DNA of 46,968 bases from Methanoperedens sp049303315 (GTDB lineage: Archaea; Halobacteriota; Methanosarcinia; Methanosarcinales; Methanoperedenaceae), in NCBI GenBank assembly GCA_049303315.1, contig JBAQMZ010000019.1, forward strand, positions 1 through 46,968. The letters are read 5' to 3'. The translations under genes were made by a program, and so were the position numbers. The first letter of the stretch is position 1, and every line of letters begins with the position of its first letter. Shown here one piece after another: positions 43,292 to 46,968 of the stretch. A model generated the notes under the pieces. It had not been told where the DNA came from. It saw only the letters and a list, made by a program, of their open reading frames with translations, and ran no database searches.

Positions 43292-44572
43292 ATGAAAAAA
43301 CCAGGACAAAAATCAAGAGAGATTATAAGCAGGGATAATAAAGTTGTTTCCCCATCCCTCACCCGCTCTTATGAGATGGTGGTGGATCATGCCGAAGGTT
43401 CAACCATATTCGATGTTGACGGCAACAGCTACATAGATTTTGCATCAAGCGTGGCGGTAATGAATATCGGATATAACTGTCAAAAGATAAAGCAGGCCGT
43501 GTGCGCCCAGATGGAAAAAATGGTGCACTGCGGATTTTCAGATTTTTATGCTGAAATTCCGGTAAGGCTGTCCGAGAAACTTTGCGAAATGACAGGGTAT
43601 GAGAAGGTGTTTCTTTCAAATTCAGGGGCGGAGGCGGTCGAAGCTGCCATGAAGCTTGCGTTCTGGTACACGAAAAGGAATTCGATGGTGGCTTTCTACC
43701 GCGCTTTCCACGGAAGGACGCTGGGCGCGCTCTCGCTGACAGGTTCAAAAATAAAGCATAAGGAGCACTTCCCGTCGTTCCGGGTCGTGCATTCACATTA
43801 TGCATACTGCTACCGCTGCCCTCTTAACCTTGAATATCCGGGATGCGGCATCTCATGCGCCAAAGAAATTGAGAGGACGATTTTCAAGCGGGAACTCTCG
43901 CCAAAGGATACGGCTGCTATCGTTGTGGAACCCATACAGGGCGAGGGGGGTTTCATAGTCCCGCCGCCGGAGTTCCATAAGGAGATACGAAGGATATGCG
44001 ATGAGAACGACGTTCTCCTGATTGCTGATGAAATCCAGAGCGGGGGCTTCCGCACAGGTAAATTCATGGCAATGGAGAATTTTGACGTGAGGGCGGATAT
44101 TGTGTGCATGTCAAAATCCATCGGCGGCGGCATACCGCTTGGAGCCACGCTTTCCAGCAGCGGGATAATGAGCTGGCCCCCCGGGACTCATGCAAATACC
44201 TTCGGCGGCAACCTGCTTGCAGCAGCAGGAGGGCTTGCGACGCTTGAGTTCATGGAGAGCCGCAAACTCGGGGAAAAAGCGGTTGAAAAAGGAAACTATC
44301 TACTCAAACGCTTAAATGAGCTTAAAGAAAAATACCCGTTAATTGGCGATGTGCGCGGTATCGGTCTTATGATAGGTATCGAGCTTGTGGAAGAAAACAA
44401 AGCTCCTGCGGCGCAAAAGCGTGAAACCATTGTAAAAAGAGCGCTTGATGGCGGATTGATACTGCTTCCTGCAGGCGATTCTGTAATCAGGTTCGTGCCT
44501 CCTTTGATAATCAAGAAGAATGAGATTGATAAAGGGCTTGAGATATTTGAGGACGCGTTAAGAAATACATGA
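43292..44572 (+). CDS. Class III PLP aminotransferase (4-aminobutyrate/ornithine type)
   Basis: The 426-residue protein binds PLP through K275 in CMSKSIGGG, and D246-E247 in LLIADEIQSGG is the ring-nitrogen Asp and conserved Glu. SNSGAEAVEAAMKLA is the phosphate-binding loop. Five Cys in HYAYCYRCPL...YPGCGISCA match an archaeal branch whose members include amino acid racemases as well as aminotransferases. So the reaction is 4-aminobutyrate/ornithine-type transamination or broad-specificity racemisation. Next to the aldehyde dehydrogenase, a transaminase role is favoured. Confidence 0.88.
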   Translation: MKKPGQKSREIISRDNKVVSPSLTRSYEMVVDHAEGSTIFDVDGNSYIDFASSVAVMNIGYNCQKIKQAVCAQMEKMVHCGFSDFYAEIPVRLSEKLCEMTGYEKVFLSNSGAEAVEAAMKLAFWYTKRNSMVAFYRAFHGRTLGALSLTGSKIKHKEHFPSFRVVHSHYAYCYRCPLNLEYPGCGISCAKEIERTIFKRELSPKDTAAIVVEPIQGEGGFIVPPPEFHKEIRRICDENDVLLIADEIQSGGFRTGKFMAMENFDVRADIVCMSKSIGGGIPLGATLSSSGIMSWPPGTHANTFGGNLLAAAGGLATLEFMESRKLGEKAVEKGNYLLKRLNELKEKYPLIGDVRGIGLMIGIELVEENKAPAAQKRETIVKRALDGGLILLPAGDSVIRFVPPLIIKKNEIDKGLEIFEDALRNT

Positions 44573-44604
44573 TTTACACCAGACGTAAACTATAAATACT
44601 ATAG

Positions 44605-44620
44605 TTCGTATATATACGAA
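44605..44620. repeat. 16-bp perfect palindrome
   Basis: TTCGTATATATACGAA lies in the 121-bp gap between convergent genes, next to another dyad AACTATA-(5)-TATAGTT. Could be a protein-binding site or an AT hairpin; no adjacent start codon it would serve. Confidence 0.5.
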
Positions 44621-44686
44621 TGTTAGTGGGCAGAAATTTTTTTTAACATACCACCATAATCCCCTCTGCCCACTACCCTCCTAACA
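44621..44686. terminator. Long hairpin between convergent genes, possible bidirectional terminator
   Basis: TAGTGGGCAGA (44624-44634) pairs perfectly with TCTGCCCACTA (44665-44675) around a 30-base loop containing a T8 run. TGTTAG and CTAACA at the outer ends add a second, overlapping dyad. Its place between the stops of the aminotransferase and the tRNA methyltransferase suits a bidirectional terminator. A small mobile-element relic with terminal repeats is the alternative. Confidence 0.5.
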
Positions 44687-44693
44687 TTGAATA

Positions 44694-45719
44694 CTACATG
44701 GTTTTTTCAAGAACGGCAATACGCCTTGTGAGGCTTTTATGCACCCTCTGTAAATGGGTTTCAACAATTTTAAAACCCGCCTCTTTAGCGAGCTCTTCAA
44801 TCGGGCGTTCAGAAATAAAGACCGCGCGTTTTCCTCTTTTTAATACTCTGTGAATCTCTTTTAACGAACCTGTAAGCAGAGCTTCCAGGGAAAAAGCTTT
44901 GATTGCAGCCGACCTGCCATAAGGAGGGTCGGTGACCACGGCGTCCATGCTTTCATCGCGAATTGCCAGGCGGCATGCATCCTCATACATCAGCGCATAT
45001 TGGACATTGTAATGCAGAAGGTTCATTCTGGCGCCAAGCAGTAATTTTCGCTGCATATCTCCCCCGATGACCTTTATCCCGATGAGGCCGGCTTCGACGA
45101 GTATCCCTCCAGTCCCGCAGAACGGGTCTAATAAATAATTCCCGGGTTTTGAAATATTTACAAGGGCCCGTGCCACACGCGGCATCAGGACGCCGGGATA
45201 AAAAAAGGGTTTGTAATGGGGTTTTCGCGCCTCAAATGTTCCCCTGTCAATCGAACCTGCAAGATACCCGAAGATGCTCTTATCCTCTGTGAGCAGCACC
45301 CTGAACTGCATTTGGGGATTTTTAAGGTCGGCATGATAACCCCTGTCAAAGAAAATCACGCCGAGCCTCCGCTCCACCAGTTCTGTGTTTATCCGGGAAT
45401 ATTCCCTGACGCGCCTGACCCGGATGCTGTATGTCCCTTCAAAATCCTGAAGGTTCCGGCTCACCATATCCAGTATATCCCTTTCATCAGGTCCGCCAAT
45501 GCCCATTACTTTAATGATATGATGGGTCATGGCAAGCCTTCCTGAAAGGATTTTTGCGATTTCATCGGCATTGTTTTTAAGGTCGATGATTAAACACCCA
45601 TCAAGTGAGAGATGTATATGGAAATCAGCTTTTAATGCTTCAAGACAGGCAAGTACTTCCGATTTCGGAATGGTGTCATGCTCGCCTGAAAGTTCAAATG
45701 CCAGTAACATAATTCTCAA
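44694..45719 (-). CDS. THUMP-domain tRNA (guanine-N2) methyltransferase, TrmG10 type
   Basis: The 341-residue protein has an N-terminal THUMP-like part (~1-150) and a Rossmann methyltransferase C-terminal part: DPFCGTGG at 198-205 (AdoMet site) and TDPPYG at 263-268, followed by RS, as in archaeal Trm-G10 enzymes. The RKPHYKPFFYPGVLMP linker is also typical. It should methylate G10 of tRNAs to m2G and m2,2G. It is downstream of truA on the same strand, 14 bp apart, so both tRNA modification genes are probably one operon. Confidence 0.9.
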   Translation of the reverse strand: MRIMLLAFELSGEHDTIPKSEVLACLEALKADFHIHLSLDGCLIIDLKNNADEIAKILSGRLAMTHHIIKVMGIGGPDERDILDMVSRNLQDFEGTYSIRVRRVREYSRINTELVERRLGVIFFDRGYHADLKNPQMQFRVLLTEDKSIFGYLAGSIDRGTFEARKPHYKPFFYPGVLMPRVARALVNISKPGNYLLDPFCGTGGILVEAGLIGIKVIGGDMQRKLLLGARMNLLHYNVQYALMYEDACRLAIRDESMDAVVTDPPYGRSAAIKAFSLEALLTGSLKEIHRVLKRGKRAVFISERPIEELAKEAGFKIVETHLQRVHKSLTRRIAVLEKTM

Positions 45720-45733
45720 GCATAATACTCAAA

Positions 45734-46543
45734 CTATACTGTGAAGCTTTCCTTTAATTCCTTTAGCATTTCTGCCATGACACCATGCCATAAAAATTGT
45801 TCCTCAAGTCTCTCTGATATTATTTTTTTAGTGTATGTATCTTCTGTCCATGCGACGTTTTCATATTCCACGTTTTTCAAAATAAGACCGTATGCGGGAG
45901 CGGGTTCAAGCCCCTCGGTGAATTCTGATGGAAGAAGCATCTGTTCAAGCCAGGAATTATCCCTAACCCCGCAGCCTACCATTTTCATTGCTGTTGCGAT
46001 TTTCCTGACCATGTGCCAGAGAAAATAGTTCGCCCTGATATCCATGATTGTGAATTCCCGTTCAACCCGAATCTTTATTTTTTCTATCTTGCATGTACTT
46101 GTTCTTTCCTTATCAGGCGTGGCGAAATTTGAGAAGTCATGCGTCCCTTTTAAAAGTTTTGAAGCGTTGCGGAGGGATGAGATGCTGTATTTTCCGTACA
46201 TGATATACCTGTATTCCCGGTTCAGAGCATCACGACGCGGGTCAAAGCCGGGCTGGACTTGCGCTCTTGCCCATGTCCATATAGTTGCAGGAAGCCTGCT
46301 GTTAATAGCCCTGGGTTGTGCTACTTCGGGATTGTCGGTATCGAATGCTACCACCTGGCCAAGGGCATGAACGCCTTTATCTGTCCGCCCGGCTGCGATA
46401 TAGTTGGCTTCATGCGGATTATTGATAATGTTTAGCTGGCGTAGCGCACTGAAAATTTCGCCTTCTATAGTTTTTACATCTGGCTGCACCTGAAACCCGT
46501 GATAATCTGTGCCGATGTAGGCAACTTTTAAGGCGATGCGCAT
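45734..46543 (-). CDS. truA: tRNA pseudouridine synthase TruA
   Basis: 269 residues from MRIALKVAYIGTDYHGFQVQ; a 76-residue upstream extension of the frame is not conserved and covers the palindromic intergenic DNA. D55 in AGRTDKGVHALGQVV is the catalytic Asp of the TruA family. NYFLWHMVRKIATAM is the other conserved motif. It makes pseudouridine at positions 38-40 of the anticodon arm. It leads a probable operon with the TrmG10-type methyltransferase. Confidence 0.93.
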   Translation of the reverse strand: MRIALKVAYIGTDYHGFQVQPDVKTIEGEIFSALRQLNIINNPHEANYIAAGRTDKGVHALGQVVAFDTDNPEVAQPRAINSRLPATIWTWARAQVQPGFDPRRDALNREYRYIMYGKYSISSLRNASKLLKGTHDFSNFATPDKERTSTCKIEKIKIRVEREFTIMDIRANYFLWHMVRKIATAMKMVGCGVRDNSWLEQMLLPSEFTEGLEPAPAYGLILKNVEYENVAWTEDTYTKKIISERLEEQFLWHGVMAEMLKELKESFTV

Positions 46544-46636
46544 GGGGTTTAAATCGATGAGTGGGTAAATAAAGATTGGGTAGCGACTGGAAAAACGAAC
46601 CGCAGATTCCGAGTCGCGCCTCGGGAGGGTGCGTCC

Positions 46637-46656
46637 ACGCATGGCAAGCCATGCGT
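46637..46656. repeat. Palindrome with 9-bp arms in a structured intergenic stretch
   Basis: ACGCATGGC-AA-GCCATGCGT lies about 95 bp upstream of truA. A second small dyad (AACCC-GCA-GGGTT) follows 20 bp later. The stretch 46549-46740 is GC-richer than other intergenic DNA here. It may be a repetitive extragenic element or part of a leader; other genomic copies would decide. Confidence 0.5.
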
Positions 46657-46793
46657 GTTGTATGGGAGTCGAGAACCCGCAGGGTTTCGGCATGATAAAC
46701 GCAGATTTATTGCCGTTAATCGCAATCGGCTTGAGGGGAGCAAAGCGAAAGTATTTATAAAATAAATACAATTATTAAGGAGGTGATAAAAAA

Positions 46794-46968
46794 ATGGCGA
46801 AATTAACATATGCTCAGAAACTTGCTTTTGCTCAGACAGTCGCACAGTTTATTCGTGATAATACAACCGAACTGAAAGATGGCGGCTTTGATCCGGCAAA
46901 AAAACTTGCTGAACTTGAAAACGAGCTGAAATCCGCAGTTGAACTTGACGTTCAACAGGAAGCACTTA
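46794..46968 (+). CDS. Unidentified protein, 5' part only
   Basis: The frame runs off the window end after 58 codons and begins MAKLTYAQKLAFAQTVAQFI. A strong AAGGAGGTGAT ribosome-binding site lies 8 bases before the ATG, and a TATTTATAAAATAAA box about 40 bases upstream. The chain is helical and amphipathic (FDPAKKLAELENELKSAVEL). I cannot name it from this part. The strong initiation signals suggest a well-expressed gene. Confidence 0.7.
   Translation, partial: MAKLTYAQKLAFAQTVAQFIRDNTTELKDGGFDPAKKLAELENELKSAVELDVQQEAL

Noticed and set aside
43359..43805. 148-codon minus-strand frame inside the aminotransferase gene
   Set aside because: It is antisense to conserved PLP-enzyme sequence and has low-complexity Arg/Ser/Pro composition.
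46544..46771. 76-residue N-terminal extension of TruA
   Set aside because: It translates through the palindromic intergenic block; TruA proteins begin at the MRIALKVAYIGTDYHG point.
1..46968. CRISPR array
   Set aside because: No regularly spaced short repeats were seen on either strand, and no cas-like genes.

Overview
The window looks archaeal, most likely a Methanosarcinales-type euryarchaeon of the ANME-2d / 'Methanoperedens' kind. This is inference from gene content, not a database match. The signs are TATA-like AT boxes close upstream of starts, a PolB2-type family B polymerase in an overlapping operon with a RadA-like protein, a CxxC-x17-CxxC zinc ribbon, a tRNA m2G10-type methyltransferase, an iron-sulfur flavoprotein and an archaeal tyrosine recombinase. 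Base composition is mosaic: GC-richer housekeeping genes alternate with AT-rich accessory genes and decayed fragments.

1-7.85 kb is a patchwork of small genes and scars: a zinc ribbon protein, a winged-helix/CMD fusion, a DNase I-like lipoprotein, a TPR protein, remnants of an integrase and of a second DNA polymerase, a small kinase, an alkaline-phosphatase-fold protein and a TIM-barrel protein. Two inverted copies of a ~290-bp unit, each with a promoter-like region and a Cys-rich mini-protein, bracket 5.0-7.8 kb. 7.86-10.9 kb is a three-gene polB2 operon whose polymerase and RadA-like protein both have altered catalytic motifs. 10.9-12.2 kb holds an iron-sulfur flavoprotein gene between two direct copies of a decayed SWIM-type gene.

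12.44-26.89 kb is a complete type 1 BREX phage-defence operon: brxA, brxB, brxC, pglX, an extra HEPN-motif gene, pglZ and brxL, all on the + strand with overlaps or gaps of at most 13 bp. Facing it, 31.22-26.94 kb on the - strand, is a compact three-gene operon: a 940-aa P-loop ATPase, a 350-aa helical protein and a 137-aa protein with a possible PD-(D/E)XK-like core. I could not assign this trio to any named system; it is the best candidate for something undescribed, either a BREX accessory or an independent defence module.

31.2-36.1 kb is a second scar and mobile zone: ketopantoate reductase and UvrD/Rep helicase remnants, a zinc-ribbon membrane protein, a Myb/SANT-like DNA-binding protein, a 49-aa ORF and a full-length tyrosine recombinase beside tRNA-Glu(CTC). 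36.2-47 kb returns to mostly chromosomal genes: a DUF22-like protein, a zinc-binding protein, a flavodoxin, a class III aminotransferase with an aldehyde dehydrogenase, the tRNA methyltransferase and TruA. An AT-rich 743-aa putative nuclease gene interrupts them, followed by an alpha/beta-hydrolase gene whose N-terminus is split at a slippery A-AAA-AAG sequence.
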